Of a DNA stretch of 64,000 nucleotides, positions 1-14,240 are shown one piece after another. Within the stretch, counting starts at the first letter, position 1; every line of letters begins with the position of its first letter. Origin of the DNA: Blumeriella jaapii (taxonomy: Eukaryota > Ascomycota > Leotiomycetes > Helotiales > Drepanopezizaceae); the NCBI GenBank assembly GCA_009599575.1, contig VWND01000008.1, forward strand, positions 930,001 through 994,000, read 5' to 3'. The position numbers and the translations under genes were made by a program. The notes under the pieces are model-generated. The model did not search any database and was not told the origin of the DNA. It saw only the letters and a program-made list of their open reading frames with translations.

Positions 1-36
1 GACAGGAAAGTTGCTGTCAAAATTAGTTGTGAGCCA

Positions 37-1295
37 CTACGGATGAAAAGAATACTTGCATTGCAGCTCAGCCCAGGCGAGTTTTCGGTAGACTCGTATA
101 ATTTCTGTGATGAAAGTCGTGAAACTATCAAGACTTCCTTTATAGGTGTACGGTTGGATTGCGATATCCTCACGAGAGAGACGTTCCGAGCGTGAAAAAT
201 GGCTGCATCGAAACCCTTATTTGGTTAGCGCCAGAACGAACATGAATGCGATGGGAATTGGCTCACCACAAGAAATCTACCTGGAATCGCTGACTGTCCG
301 ACTCTGAGAAGGTAGGTATGATTGTATGCCGTGAAGAAAGAGCCCCATTTTTCATGTTCGCGGAACCCGTAATGGACGTAGACTGGAGTTGGCAGGTTAT
401 TGAGAAGCAGATTGGCCTCAGCCAATGAGCTAGGGAAAGGGAACATCGTAGAATCGTCAAAGTACACAGTTGACCAGCCTATCGAGGCGGATGTGTAAGC
501 TGCAGGGGTTAGCAAGTTATGTTACCACCAAACGAAGCAGAGGATGTGTTTGGGATTGGCCAGTGATCTGAGAGATATTCTGGGAGACACGTACCTATCC
601 AGAGTCTTTCTGTAGGACTTCTCTTCGATTCGTCCAAGACACGCCTAAGATCGCGTTAATGAAGGTTCGCTCCTAGGCGACGCAGATCGATCGGGGCAAA
701 GGGGCAGGGACTTACTTCAAGTAGAGACGAAATCTGTTGCAGTCGACCACTGCTGTTGCGCCTCGAAGGGACGGATACGACAAGTCTTGTATGACTCGAA
801 CCTCAGGTGCGGCGGGAAGAATCCACCAGTTTTCCGCGCTGTCGCGTCGGATGATGGGCTGGTATGGGATGATATCGTTCACGAGGATGTCTGACAAGCT
901 TTGCGTAGACTGGCGTAGGGCGCGCTCTGGGTCGTAGGAGTCGTCAGAAGAGCCAGACGGATCTTCCAGATCGGTATGCTCGCGAGGAACGTTCCGAATC
1001 GCGGGAGGAGGTTGGAAGTCACGAGCGATGGCCTCTCGTACAAGATGGCACAACGCGTCGAGCTGGTCTTGCGACGGAAGCGGGACGTTTGAAAAGTCCT
1101 TGTGGACCTGAGATCAGTGATTGACCACCGGAAAAGAAGGATGGGAGAAGGGAGGAGGGAGTTGGAGGCTGGAGGTTGAAGGTTGGGGAGATGGTGAGAG
1201 AGAGGAAGGCAGAGACGGTTCGTGGGGAAAAGAGAAGGTAGGTGGCAGCTGCCTGGAAAATGAGGCCATCGCAGGGGAGGGAGTGTATTTACCAT
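37..1295 (-). CDS. unrecognised spliced gene; start and last junction uncertain
   Basis: I do not recognise the product. The best-supported exons are 1107-716, 644-595 and 499-281, joined by good GT..AG introns; the one before 499 has a GCTAAC branch point and CTGCAG acceptor, and phases agree across these three. The first exon may be only an ATG at 1295-1293 followed directly by GTAAAT, which is in phase but unproven. A last exon at 202-37 reads as coding in a frame that ends at a TAG (39-37), yet it is one base out of phase with the donor at 280. The other phase is also open and would run off the left edge. The protein starts hydrophilic (Asp/Ser-rich stretch near residue 45) and becomes aromatic-rich (Trp, Tyr, Phe) in exon 3. 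No transmembrane segment or known catalytic motif was seen. Confidence 0.45.
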
Positions 1296-3086
1296 CGTGA
1301 GGTCGAAGCCTCGTGAGAGACGTGGCTGTGCTGTGTTCGAATGTCTGTGTTGATGTTGGGTATGTTGATGGTCGAGGGTTGTGAGGTGTCAAGGTCGGTC
1401 GAGTAAATCAAAATAGTCTAATTCTTGCGTACCTGTCGAAGCGAGAACGCTAGTGCGTTTTGTCCCCGTGACTTCCCACCTGGAAAAGGCCGAGCTTGAT
1501 GCCCATCTTGACTATTTCATTCAGTTTGAGGTGTTGAACAACATCATTGAGCTGATTATTGGAATTGTTGTGATTAAATGATCTGCTCCGGAGCAAAAGA
1601 GCTTAGCTTCTCCGAAGGGAGTATGATCAGAGTAAGACGCAAGTGTCTGCAACTCAGTGTAAGATATTTATTGCATCCATATTGCCAGATGCACAGGACT
1701 TTTTTTGGGATGTGGTAAAACAGCATTATCTCACAAAGACGCATTTCTTGCAAAAAAAAAAGAAAAAACATGCTAAAAATCTGTCCTTTAGCAACAGACC
1801 ACGGTAATCAAAATAAGCCTATAATTGAGGAATCTTCCACAGCAAAAAGTCACAGCAATTTTAATATGCAGATGCTTGATTTGCTTAGAACGTATGGTAT
1901 CTGGATTGTTGTCTGAATCATCAGACATTGCTGTAGCGAGGATGTGATGTATGAAAGCTTACCTGCTTAGGCTCGCAGGGTTAAGACGACAAAGGCACAG
2001 GCAAACATATATACAAGCAAGCAAGCATGTGCTGGATATAAGCAGGAAGAGGAACAAATTCATTGGCCCTATACAGGGTTAGAACGACAAGTCAAGGAAG
2101 CAGAGAGAAAAACCAAAAGCAGGCGTAAACCAAGCTGGAGAATGTGCTATAATAGAGAAATCCACCACATTAAAGCCTGTGAGCTGATATTTGAAAATTG
2201 GGAAACAAACGCAGGACGCAAATTCAGGACATAAATATATCAGAAACAGCAACACATTATACCTACCTAGCCTTATCAACATAAGGCTTAACAACTCTGG
2301 ATTCGATCTGGGGCTGTCTAGTCAAAGCATCGGATTAAATTGAAGATCGAAGATGAAGAGAAGGCTCAACGACTAATGCATAGCTAAGTATGTTAATGGA
2401 AACCAAATCTCCGTGGGAACATAAGCAAGCAAGGTGTCAGTCAGTATTAGGAGGTCTCATGATGTGGCCGAAATCGATACCATTCTGGCCACGTTCAGCA
2501 CCAGAACAGAGTATCACTATAATGATTACACAACCATGCTGACAGAAGAGAACCATTGTTGAAGCGTTTCTCAAGAAGAGAGTAGTAAGGGAACGTGAAT
2601 GATACCTGAGAGGCAGGAGAGGTAAAGGTGGGCAGAAAGATGCAGCAGAATCATCAATCAACGTTGAAGAATTTCTTTCGTGGCGGCTGCTTGGCGCTTA
2701 GCTCTTGGCAGAGGGCGGAGAGCGGAGGGCAGAGGGCGGAGGGCAGAGGGCAGAGGGCGGAGGGCGGAGGGCAGAGGGCAGAGGGCGGAGGGCAGAGGGC
2801 GGAGGGCGGAGGGCGGTCTGATTAGATGCGCCGCTAAGCCTTGTTCGGGGCTAGTTCGAAATACATGGTCAACGGTCGCAGAGCTCGAGCTTGAACTTCT
2901 TTGAACAGAACACAACCTCGAACTAGGCTCGACTCCAATACTCATCATTGGACACTATTACTTGCAACTCGATCAACTTGGCTCTTGGGTGCCGTCCTCG
3001 AAAAAGTTTACACGCATTTCCTCCTACCGCCGAATCTCCTACCGCCGAATACCCTCCTTTGTGCGCAGAAGCACTATTCCGCCGTC
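1296..3086. other. gene-poor interval
   Basis: No convincing coding region on either strand; reading frames are short and show no splice-linked continuity. It holds an AT-richer stretch around 1560-2440 and the heptamer minisatellite at 2708-2816. The last few hundred bases are the likely promoter and leader of the KH-domain gene. Confidence 0.6.
2708..2816. repeat. 7-bp minisatellite, units GCGGAGG / GCAGAGG
   Basis: About 15 head-to-tail heptamers alternate irregularly between two forms differing by one A/G. The tract is open in several frames on both strands only because 7-mers cycle through frames. I do not regard those frames as genes. Confidence 0.9.
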
Positions 3087-4951
3087 ATGGGCGATCAACA
3101 GCCCAGCATCACCGCGATTCTCGCTGCTCTTGGTAATTGATTGTAGTTGTTCTACCTTTTGTAACGATACTGACTTTCTGCAGCGGCGCAAAGACCAAAT
3201 GCACCTCCTGCGCAGACCCAGCAACCCGCTTACCAACAGCCTCTTCCTCAGCAACAAGCCCAACCGCCGCATTATGCGCATCAGGGAGCTCAAGGAGGAT
3301 ACGCCTTGCCGCAACCCTCGAACTCGGGCAGCGTCGACCTCAGCAACATCAAGCCAGTAAACTCAGGAACCGTCAGCCTCTCGGATGCGATCGCAAAGGC
3401 TAAGGCCATAGCCGCGCAGAAAGGTGTCTCGTACGAGCGACCTCCTTCCTCCTACGGTGCTTCGGCTCCCCACCAGGCTGGAGGTAGACCATATCAAACA
3501 CCACGATCCCGATCGCGCTCCCCTCCTGCTCGTCGAGAGGTTTTCCGCGACAACATGAACCCATATCGAGATGAGAGACGTGGCGAGAGAGCACCCGTTG
3601 CCAGAGACTACCGTGAGCGCTCATTCTCCCCTGGCCCGAGAGGCAGAGGAGGCCCTCAAGGTGCTTTCCCTCCTGCCAATGTCAGCGGCGGTTACCCACG
3701 CGATCGTTCTCCACCACGAGGCGCTGAGGACAACACGGCCGAGTCGATGAACATCGAGTCGAATCTGGTTGGCTTGATCATCGGAAGACAGGGAGAGAAC
3801 CTGCGCCGTGTTGAGTCGGAGACCTGCTGTCGAGTGCAGTTCGTAACTGGTCAAGACGAGAGCGGCCCCTACCGAGAGTGCAAGATCTCCGGATCGCGCG
3901 CAAACCGTGCCAAAGCTAAGGCTGAGATCAATCGAATCATTGACGATAGTGGAATGGCTGCGAATGCTCGCGCGGCAGCAGAGAGAGCCCGAGAGGCTCC
4001 ACCTGTTCGCGGCTCGTCACATCAGCCTACTCTGAGAGATGGTGAGGACAGCATGCAGATCATGGTACCTGATCGGACCGTCGGTCTTATTATTGGTCGA
4101 GGAGGCGAAACAATCAGAGATTTGCAAGAGCGGAGCGGCTGTCACGTCAATATTGTTGGCGAGCAAAAGAGTGTCAATGGTCTCCGACCCGTGAACCTAA
4201 TTGGTTCTCGAGAGGCGGCAGCTCGTGCGAAGGACATGATCATGGAAATCGTTGAGAGTGACAGCAAGTCGGGCAATAAGGAGCAAATACCACCTGCCAG
4301 AGGTACCGGCGGTCGAGATGCTGGATACGGCGGCGGCTACGGTGGAGCTTCAGGAGGTGGTGGAGGCGGAGACTCAGGGAACGATTCGATCTTCGTGCCT
4401 TCTGAAGCTGTTGGTATGATTATTGGCAAAGGCGGAGAAACCATCAAGGAGATTCAAAGCTCTACCGGTTGCAAGATCAATGTCTCGCCAAAGCAGCCAG
4501 GAGAAACCGAGCGCGAAATTGGACTAGTTGGATCCCGTGATGCAATCGCAGCTGCGAAGAGAGCCATCGAGGACAAAGTCGAGGCAGTTGTAAGTTCATT
4601 GACTTCATTCCGAGACTCTATCAAGTACTAACTCCCGCAGGCCGCAAAGAGTGGTCGTGGAGGAGGCGGAGGTCGCCAGAATGACTACGGCGCTGATCGA
4701 TACTCCCAACAATCCTCGTACTCGCAGCCACAAGGCCAATCCGTCCATCAAGCATCCCAGGTGGCAACTGCTCCTGGTGGTGAGGACCCTTATGCCGCAT
4801 GTAAGCATCGTATCCGTTTCCTGTAGGATTCTTCTAACAAGTGACAGATGGTGGGTATCAGAACTACGTTGCTCTGTGGTATCAGGCACTTGCGCAGCAA
4901 GGTGGTCAACAGCCTCAAGGAGACCCCTCGAAACCTCCTGGGACTAACTGA
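3087..4951 (+). CDS. triple KH-domain RNA-binding protein (FUBP/KSRP-like)
   Basis: Exons 3087-3132, 3184-4589, 4641-4800 and 4848-4951 splice in phase to 571 residues. Three KH domains are visible at roughly residues 200-270, 303-375 and 413-480, each with the RNA-contacting GxxG loop (GRQG, GRGG, GKGG) inside an I-I-G core. The N-terminus is Gln/Pro-rich, followed by an Arg/Ser-rich stretch (RSRSRSP). The C-terminus has Gly-rich patches and the tail YGGYQNYVALWYQALAQ, which resembles the Tyr-rich tail motif of far-upstream-element binding proteins. Family members bind single-stranded nucleic acid and act in mRNA splicing, stability or transcription; the target here is unknown. The ATG at 3087 was chosen because exon 1 then gives MGDQQPSITAILAAL and joins exon 2 in phase. 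The first intron has GTAATT and TCTGCAG ends. Confidence 0.92.
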
Positions 4952-5956
4952 CGTCTTGCAATGACCCCCACCCCGGACTTACGACACTATTGACCACATG
5001 ACTCGCATGACTTTACATGAACCCTTGCTTGAGGTTGCACAGAGACTATGGTGAAGATACCCCTGGATCGATCTGACATGTCTGCATGCACTTGACGAGT
5101 ACCTGACATCGACATGGGATTTCATTATGCAGGTTGATTGCACATACCTTCAACATGGCCGTTTGGCCCTTGCCCTGATGCCAGACCTCGCTGACATGCT
5201 GCCGCTGGCGAGACTGATCTCTGGAATCTTGCTGAGTGCTTGTCTCCGTGCATTTCTTTCCTGACCCTGCCTGACCTGATTCCTACATGGCCACATGACT
5301 TGCAGATCTCGGTCATTCGCCTTCTTGGATCCATTGCAGACTCTAGGTACATGCGCGAGTATGCCCAGCATCTCCTAGAATCCTTCTGGGCCTACTATCG
5401 ATCTTTCCTCCTCAGTGCCAAAAGCATGATTTGCAACGCCGAAAGTGCGCATGCCACGGTAATTTCAAGGCGTTGTTTCTGCCTTGTCCTCTTGATATTG
5501 CACTTACTGGACAGGATGCATTTCTGGGGGCCTTGGATGGATGGATGGATCGTACGTGCATGGAACAATGTGTGTAAGATAGCTAGTTTATAGCAAAGAT
5601 TCGTGAACGCTCAGCATTTCCTTGTGATTTCGGTATCCGGTGATCTCAGCGTGACCTGTATCTTCTTCTCCGACCTCCACTGCTCCTCTGCTTACAGGAA
5701 GTCCTTACTGTACACACATCACAAACCACGGCCGACTGTCATCCAGCTCTTTGCCCTCGGGTCACGTGGTCGCATCGACTGTCGCGAACGGGCCGGTCTC
5801 TTTTTTCCTCCATCGCGTGCATCGTTGCGGAGAACGCGCATCTTCCTGTGGCTCATGACTGTCGACGTGTTGTGCAATCGCCGTTTTCTCAACACCTAAT
5901 CCCGCAAGCCCTCTCATCAAGATCTCCTCTCACCAAGCACTCAGCGTACAGGAACC
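4952..5956. other. intergenic interval between KH gene and rvb1
   Basis: About 1 kb with no supportable coding region. It probably holds the 3' UTR of the KH gene and the promoter and leader of rvb1. Pyrimidine-rich stretches near 5800-5950 are typical of a fungal promoter. Confidence 0.6.
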
Positions 5957-7445
<1,489 letters not shown>

Positions 7446-8054
7446 ACGAACGAGCTGGCGGGAACATGCTTTTTGTATGGCTGCAAGTCTTGGTTCCTCG
7501 GGTCTGCACGGTATTTGGCGTTGAGGAATGTCTCGGAGCGTTTGTCTGCCAGCTTTGGTATGCGGGGGGGCTTGCCGAAAGCAGCCCTCTTAGCGAGCCG
7601 CCCCCTAGAAGAATGTACGAATATCAAAAAGTTGAAGTTAATTGATCGATTTTGGCGACTCAGCATTTCTATTGGCATTCCTCACGGGGCTGGTTTCATT
7701 TCCCATGAACTCAGCAGCATGAGGGTGGGCTAATAACAACGTGTTACTGCTCCTGCGAACGGACAGCGTCGACAAAGAGAATCCGCCTGCGAATCTGCGT
7801 CTCCAGACGGCTCTCCCGAGACAACAAAGGCACTATGCCTGCAATAATGGCCCAGCCAACTCTTGAGTGCTGTGGATGCTTGACGGTGCAAGATCATTGT
7901 TTTCCTGTTTCTCAATGGGCATCGCATACAAAGAATCTCCTCAACAAGAGGGCTATTCATACCTTTCTCAGGCTTCATTCTTCTACCCCCTCCAACCCAG
8001 ATCCAGTATCTCGGCGCCTTCTCCCAACGAGATCCTCCGGAATACCAGGGGATC
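7446..8054. other. intergenic, rvb1 to HMG-box gene
   Basis: About 600 bases with 3' UTR and promoter only. An untranslated first exon or an upstream start for the HMG-box gene cannot be excluded. No other coding signal is seen. Confidence 0.5.
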
Positions 8055-10277
8055 ATGATTTCTGCTACCATGGAGGCCCGCCATCCGAACCTGAATGCTC
8101 CGCGGTCGCCAGCGAGCATCTCGACCGGTTCAAGTCGCCGCGGGTCTCTGACCCAGGTTCCTTCAGAGCACACCGAGCCACCGACCCCAATTTCGCCGCG
8201 CACCCGTTTGACACGAAAGAGAGCGGCGTCCCTGAATACTGACAGGGCGAACGAGCCCAGAATAGGCGACCTTGCTCTCAATAGTGCCAGCACCAGTGGA
8301 CCTTTCACGTCGGATTTGACGAGAGAGCAAGTGTGCCTTTGTCAACCTGATCCCAAGATCCCTAGACCTCGGAATGGTACGTTAGCAATATATTCTTTCA
8401 GTTTGGCCTGGTGTAGCGCGTTATCCGGCGAACTTATATCGGCCAATCCTTTGTGGGGTTGCCGAAAAAGCCTTTGACCCAGACTCGGTAGCTGACTTCT
8501 TTGTAGCCTTCATTCTTTATCGTCAACATTACCAAGCCCAAGTCGTGGCCCAGCACCCTGGACTTGCAAATCCCGAGATATCCAAGATCATCGGTGAGCA
8601 GTGGCGAGAACAGGCACCAGAAGTCAAGAGTGATTGGAAGAGATTAGCTGAAGTATGAAACTATCTTGTGTATTTGGATGTGTAGTCTACTAACATCAGT
8701 TCAACAAACAGGAAGAGAAGCAACGGCATCAGAGGCAATATCCTGGATATCGTTACCAACCTCGACGGGCTGGAAAAGTCAGTGGTATTCGTCCAATCTC
8801 GTCATCCTCCTCTACCGACGATCCTATACGATGTCCAAAGTGTAACGGTCGGTACATATCAACCCCAAGTACACCCTTGACACCCTTCACTCCAGCCTTT
8901 GGGGCTGCTCCACGAAACGACCGCACCCTACCTCCTTTTACACAGCTCCAAACCAACGAGCTTGAAAGATCCCGTTGCTCGACACAGATGCAGAACACGA
9001 GGATGGATGCCCCTCGAGCCGTTCCCACCCATCAACAATCCCTCCGCAGACCCCAATACCCACCCTCACAATCTTTCCAAACGCACCATGATCGAGACGA
9101 TGATCTGGATCTACCGAGCCCATCTCCAAGTTTGAAGCGGAGGAGATTCAACGAGGAGAACCAACGGGGCTATGTCACCAGTTCTCCTTTGTCATATTCC
9201 GCTCCTCAGCCCTTCTCACGGCAAGGCGCACCACCAATGTCAGCCGTTTACAGGCAACAACTCCCTGGGCCAGGCGTCATCACCCGCCATGGGTCAATGG
9301 GACCTCCACCCTCCCAGTCCCCCATAGGGCAGCAACCGCGACATCATTACCCAACCCGCTCAAACTTTGACGAATCTCTCCGTTTACCCCCCCTTCAAAC
9401 CCAGATGGGAAGCTCCGCACCATCCACCGCCCAAAGACCAGACTCCAGGTTGGAAGCCCGCGAGGTCTACGCTAGGAGTGTGGAAGCTATGGTCATGACC
9501 ATCCCATACGTCAGCAAGATCAAAGTCCTCACCAAGATCTCCCCACCTCTAGCACCACCCGGCCCTCAAAGTCCCGCTCAAGAGATCCGCGGCGCGGTCG
9601 TCGCCGTCGAAGGCCCGGATAAAGCACTCCTCGCTGAAATCAGTGCTTTCATCAACGATTCCCTCAGCAAAGACCCAACGTTCGCCCTCACTGCCTGGAG
9701 CACATCATCACCACAACCACAATCTGCAAAACTCACCCCGCCCGAGATCTCCGACGCCCAATTAACGGACAAGCCCGCATCCGAGCCTCAAGAGCGCGAC
9801 CCGTTTGTCGAATACCTGTCTATCATCTCCGAATGGCACAAAAAGTCCGTGGAGATGGTAAAGTACATCACGACCGCGCCCTCCTCCTCGCCGTCCACTG
9901 ACTCCACAGCCGTCCTCGCCGCGACTGCCAAAGTCTTACCCGTGGCTCTCGTGCCCGGCGGCTTCTCGCTGAGCACGTCGGACGCGTACGCGCTCCGCAT
10001 CCCGATCAACGATGCCTACGCCCCTGTCGATCACTGGCAGTGGATGGCCACGCTGTGGCGCGGCATTGTCGGCCCAGACCTCACTGTCTACGTCAGCCGC
10101 GTCGGCAGGGACGAGCTCAGCAAGTACGGTGGTGTCGAGGTACGCAGCGACTGCCCCTGCATCGTGGTCCGGGTCCCGGAGGGTTCGGCGAGGATGGATG
10201 AGAAGACGGCGAGAAGGTTGGGGTTCGAGGTGGTGGAGTTTGTGAGGAATGTGGAGGCTGGATTTGGGAGATCATGA
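8055..10277 (+). CDS. HMG-box transcription factor (Ste11/FMF-1/Rfg1-like)
   Basis: Exons 8055-8376, 8507-8652 and 8712-10277 give 677 residues. The HMG box begins at PRPRNAFILYRQHY (about residue 104), which is split exactly by intron 1, and ends near YPGYRYQPRR (about residue 172). The motif EISKIIGEQW is typical of the MATA_HMG/Ste11-like class, which binds the DNA minor groove sequence-specifically. A single Cys-x2-Cys (RCPKCNGRY) follows the box. The middle is Pro/Ser-rich and disordered. A second conserved-looking block at about residues 500-670 (YLSIISEWH, HWQWMATLWRGIVGPD) is of unknown function. Such proteins often regulate mating or morphogenesis; the target here is unknown. The ATG at 8055 is the first suitable start; a second ATG lies 15 bases further in. 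Confidence 0.88.
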
Positions 10278-11252
10278 GAAAAGAAGTGAGAGTTACAAGG
10301 GGCAGGAGCGGGTATTGAGGTGAGTGATGAACCGGAGCTGCCTTTCTTTGTTTTTAATTCGAGCATCGCAATTTGTGTACGTAGTCAATAGTCTTGGAGG
10401 AATCTATTGAATAGCTCGCGTCCCGTTGCAGCAAAGGTCAACACGCTTTTACATTGTGATATGGTCCTAAGGGTTGATGAGGTGTGTTAGGGAGCCGGAA
10501 TCCACGAAGCTCCCATCCCTCACGGTTATTCAGAGGCTGGATCAGACAAACTTGCAGCACTTCGCCAAACTAGCTACTGTACTGCACATTCTGCACACCA
10601 TTAACTTGAACCCTAAAACATACTGATAGAATGCCCTCTATAAATCCTCTCGACCATCGCAGGCACTACTAGAGGGAGGGAGAAAATCATCTCCTAATAT
10701 CATCCTGGCGACCGAAGAATCTGTTCTCTCATTCCTACCGCGTTCCCGGGTTTGTTTACATGCAGGGGTTGCATCTCGGTTACGATAGCCAAGCTCGTCC
10801 CCGCATCTTCCATCCAATCCCGTATCCGATGCCACTTACTGTCCTGTACGGAGTACCTTTAACGTGTACGCTTGTTACCTGTGATGAATGTACCGTACAG
10901 TACAATGAGAAGCCGCCTTCGCAGATTTGAAAGCCGAATAAAAGCTGTTGGTACCACAAAGGGTGATACCATGTAAGATTCGCCTCGCTACCATGTGATA
11001 TACACGTGACCCTACCACCACGGAGTGTGGCGTTCCTGTGTAATCGGCCTCGGCCCAGTGATCTACCCTTTCTCTCCACACGCACTGTACTGTACAGTAA
11101 CTGTATATGGCGGGGTACAGACTTAGATCTGCATCGATCGACCGAGGCCCACCACTTGCGATGAATTGGTAACGACAAACTTCGATATAGTAACAGTGAT
11201 CCCAGGTTTTGGAGGAGCTGCATGTACAGTTCTGTACAGTATCACGATCAAG
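10278..11252. other. intergenic, with GTAC-rich palindromic stretch
   Basis: No coding region supported. Between 10850 and 11245 there are repeated GTACAGTAC-type sequences (for example 11084-11104), part of a motif that recurs in intergenic DNA across the window. Confidence 0.6.
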
Positions 11253-13773
11253 ATGACAACGGCCTCGCTCAAAGTCATTGCGCCCCTCGAGGCAGCTTTG
11301 CCCGATCCCCCGGCAGGCAACTGTGAGTGGGGGCGAGGATTCTCGCCGAGCTATTCTAGAGAGACGAACTGCGTCCTAACTTCTGGATCATACAGACTTC
11401 ACGGATGTGCAATGGGCAACTCTTATGGCTCTGATGGACACGGTCATCCCGTCTGTGAAAAGAGAGTCGGTCGCCACGAGCAAATCACGCTTGGACGAAG
11501 AGCTGATCCCAGATACCATCTACAACACAGCCGTCCACCATCTCAGACGGAACGTGGTCAACGCTCCAAGTGAAGTCCAGCTCGATGAGTACCTGGCCGA
11601 GAAACCCAGCGATAGCCCGGAGTTCCATGAGCTGGTGAAGAGAACCCTGATCCAGTTCAGTCGAGAAGACTCCAGGAAGGGATTCGCGTTTCTGCTGAGC
11701 GCTTTGAAGTAGGTAGCGTTCAACTCTTAGAGAAGTCCCCTGGTTTTGACATGAGGTGCAGCACGCGGGTTGGATCTCTGTTGTTCACTTCGTCCATTAC
11801 CCCGTTCCATCAGCAGCCGATCACGACAAGGACTCAGATTCTTGCATCTTGGAGGACATCTAATCTCCCAGCGCTTCAAGCGGCTTACAAGCAAGTCACC
11901 TTCGTGGCCAAAAATCTCTGGATCAAGACTTCGCCCAGCTTCTATCCAATATCTGGATTTCCCAAGGTCCCCGATCATTATCAGCCGGGTGCGCATTTCG
12001 AGTACCGGTTCGAGCAATTCGGCCACCAGGGATTTGAAGCCGGGAGAGGTGGCAAAGAGGGAGAGTCGGAAGTATATGAGACGGAAGTCCTGATCGTGGG
12101 TTCTGGCTGTGGAGGAGCTGTGTGTGCCAAGAACCTCGCAGAAGCTGGCCATCAAGTCTTGGTGGTGGACAAGTCGTATTACTTTACTCCCAGCCAACTG
12201 CCAATGTCCGAGAAAGATGCCGGTGTTCATCTTTACGTCGACGGCGGAGTTGTATCGTCGGATGATGCTTCCATGTATGAGAAGCCCCTTCAGTACAGTC
12301 TGAACCATTGCTGATATCGACCAGGACCGTCATCGCGGGAAGCAACTGGGGAGGTGGTGGAACCATCAACTGGAGCGCCTCACTTCAACCACAATCATTC
12401 GTCCGGAACGAATGGTCTAAAGATCGTGGCCTCCCTCTTTTCACCTCTCAGGATTTTCAAGAATCGCTGGACCGAGTCTGTGACCGTATGGGCGTCAGCG
12501 ACAAGCATATCCGTCACAACCACGGTAACCAGGTTTTGATGGAAGGAGCAAGACGCCTTGGCATGACCTACAAAGCAGTGCCACAGAATACGGGAGGCAG
12601 TGAGCATTTCTGTGGCCATTGCACACTTGGTTGTGGTGCCGCCGAGAAACAGGGCCCTGTCGTCTCTTGGCTACCCGATGCCCAGCGAGCTGGGGCAAAA
12701 TTCGCCGAGGGTTTCACTGTCGAGAGAGTGCTTTTTGAGAATATTGGCGGTAAGAAAACTGCTGTGGGCGCAAAAGGAACTTGGGTATCTCGAAACAAGA
12801 ACGGAGGAGTGGATGGCCCAGATACTGACCGCACGACTGCTTCGGTCATCATCAAAGCCAAGCGAGTGATCATTTCGGCGGGAACGCTATGGTCCCCAGT
12901 TATTCTTCAGAACAGTGGCTTGACAGTGAGTTATTTGTCCCGTATGCTGCCTTCTATGGCTGACGTAGCAACAGAACAAACACATTGGTAGAAACTTGTA
13001 CCTGCATCCTGTCAATATCGTTACGGCGGTCTTTCCGGAAGACGTCAAAACCGTGGGAAGGCGGTATTCTCACCTCCGTGGTTGGCTCTCTGGAGAATCT
13101 AGACCAACATGGTCATGGAGCTAAGCTGGAGACGACTTGCATGATGCCTTCTTGGTGCCTGACTTTTTTGAATTGGAACAACGGCCTAGACTGGAAGCTC
13201 CAAGCACTCAAATATCGACACATGAACTCTTTCATTTCGATCGTCCGGGACCGAGACTCCGGACGTGTATACAGAGATCCTGACACTGGCTTCCCAAGAA
13301 TGGACTACACTCCCAGTGCCTTCGACCGAGCCCATGCGCTAGAAGGTGTGATGGCTCTCGGGAAAATCAACTTCATCATGGGCGCCAGCGAGGTGCACGT
13401 TGCTATCGCCGGGACACCACCATTCGTCCGCGAAACTCCTGGGAAAGAAGAGACGCCAGAAGAAACAGCAGCTCGATTCGACAGCTGGCTTCAAGATGTG
13501 AAAAAGAGAGGCAACAAGCCGCCATCTGGTATCTTTGCCTCAGCCCACCAGATGGGAACTTGCCGCATGAGTAGGAGGGCCAACATGGGCGTCGTTGACA
13601 TGCGAGGGAAGGTCTGGGACACAGAGGGACTATATGTCTCTGACGCGTCTGTGTTTCCGTCCGCATCTGGAGTTAATCCGATGATCACGAACATGGCGAT
13701 AAGCGATTGGATAAGTAGGCAAATGAGTAGAAACATTGCGAAGGAGAAGACGCCTGCTATGGCTAGGTTGTAG
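11253..13773 (+). CDS. long-chain fatty alcohol oxidase (GMC family), one-base frameshift
   Basis: Exons 11253-11322, 11396-11708, 11762-12292, 12325-12925 and 12975-13773 code for about 770 residues, the usual length. The FAD-binding Rossmann motif is GSGCGGAVCAKNLAEAGH. The family signatures SNWGGGGTINWSAS, CGHCTLGC and, at the C-terminus, HQMGTCRM and VSDASVFPSASGVNPM are present. The family oxidises long-chain alcohols to aldehydes with release of H2O2, feeding omega-oxidation and lipid use; a membrane or peroxisomal location is typical. In exon 5 the frame breaks at the AAAA run 13047-13050: the conserved segment ends at FPEDVK in one frame and resumes at PWEGGILTS in the next, so one base is extra. 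No GT..AG intron can repair it. The gene is either an assembly error or a recent pseudogene; the rest of the frame is intact. Confidence 0.85.
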
Positions 13774-14240
13774 GGTCTTGTAGGTGAATGATGGAAAGGA
13801 TGGAACGATGTAACGGACATTATACCAACATTAGCATTTGAGCACTGGAGATGTATATGACAGAAGGAAGCACATAACTGAGAACTCGTACAAATGGATG
13901 AGTATTTGAGAACCTTGAGTTGGAGTTGGGACACACGGTTGTATGAGTCTGCTTTTAGACTTATCCTCTTTTGCTTCGATTACTGGGAATGATACGCATG
14001 CGGGCTTTGAGGCTGACATAAATTTGGAAATGCAATTGACGGCTTTTCGTTGTTTGGCTATACATCTGTGCTCGTGAGTACCCAGATGTCAGGATCGTGT
14101 ACAATAGGCACGACGAAGCTCACACACGTCACGTGATTCGATATCCTACCCGCTCTGGCTCGGTTACAAATTCATCGCAACGTCCTCCTTGAACATACAA
14201 ACCTCCCCCAGCCGCTCTTTGGAGCGCCAGTCTCTCCCGA
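13774..14240. other. intergenic, oxidase to AAA ATPase gene
   Basis: 3' UTR and promoter; no coding signal. The final 100 bases are pyrimidine-rich, as expected before a fungal start codon. Confidence 0.5.

Noticed and set aside
2628..2948. Three overlapping open frames rich in Arg-Ala-Glu-Gly or Pro-Ser-Ala-Leu
   Set aside because: They are frames through the heptamer repeat and differ only by phase.
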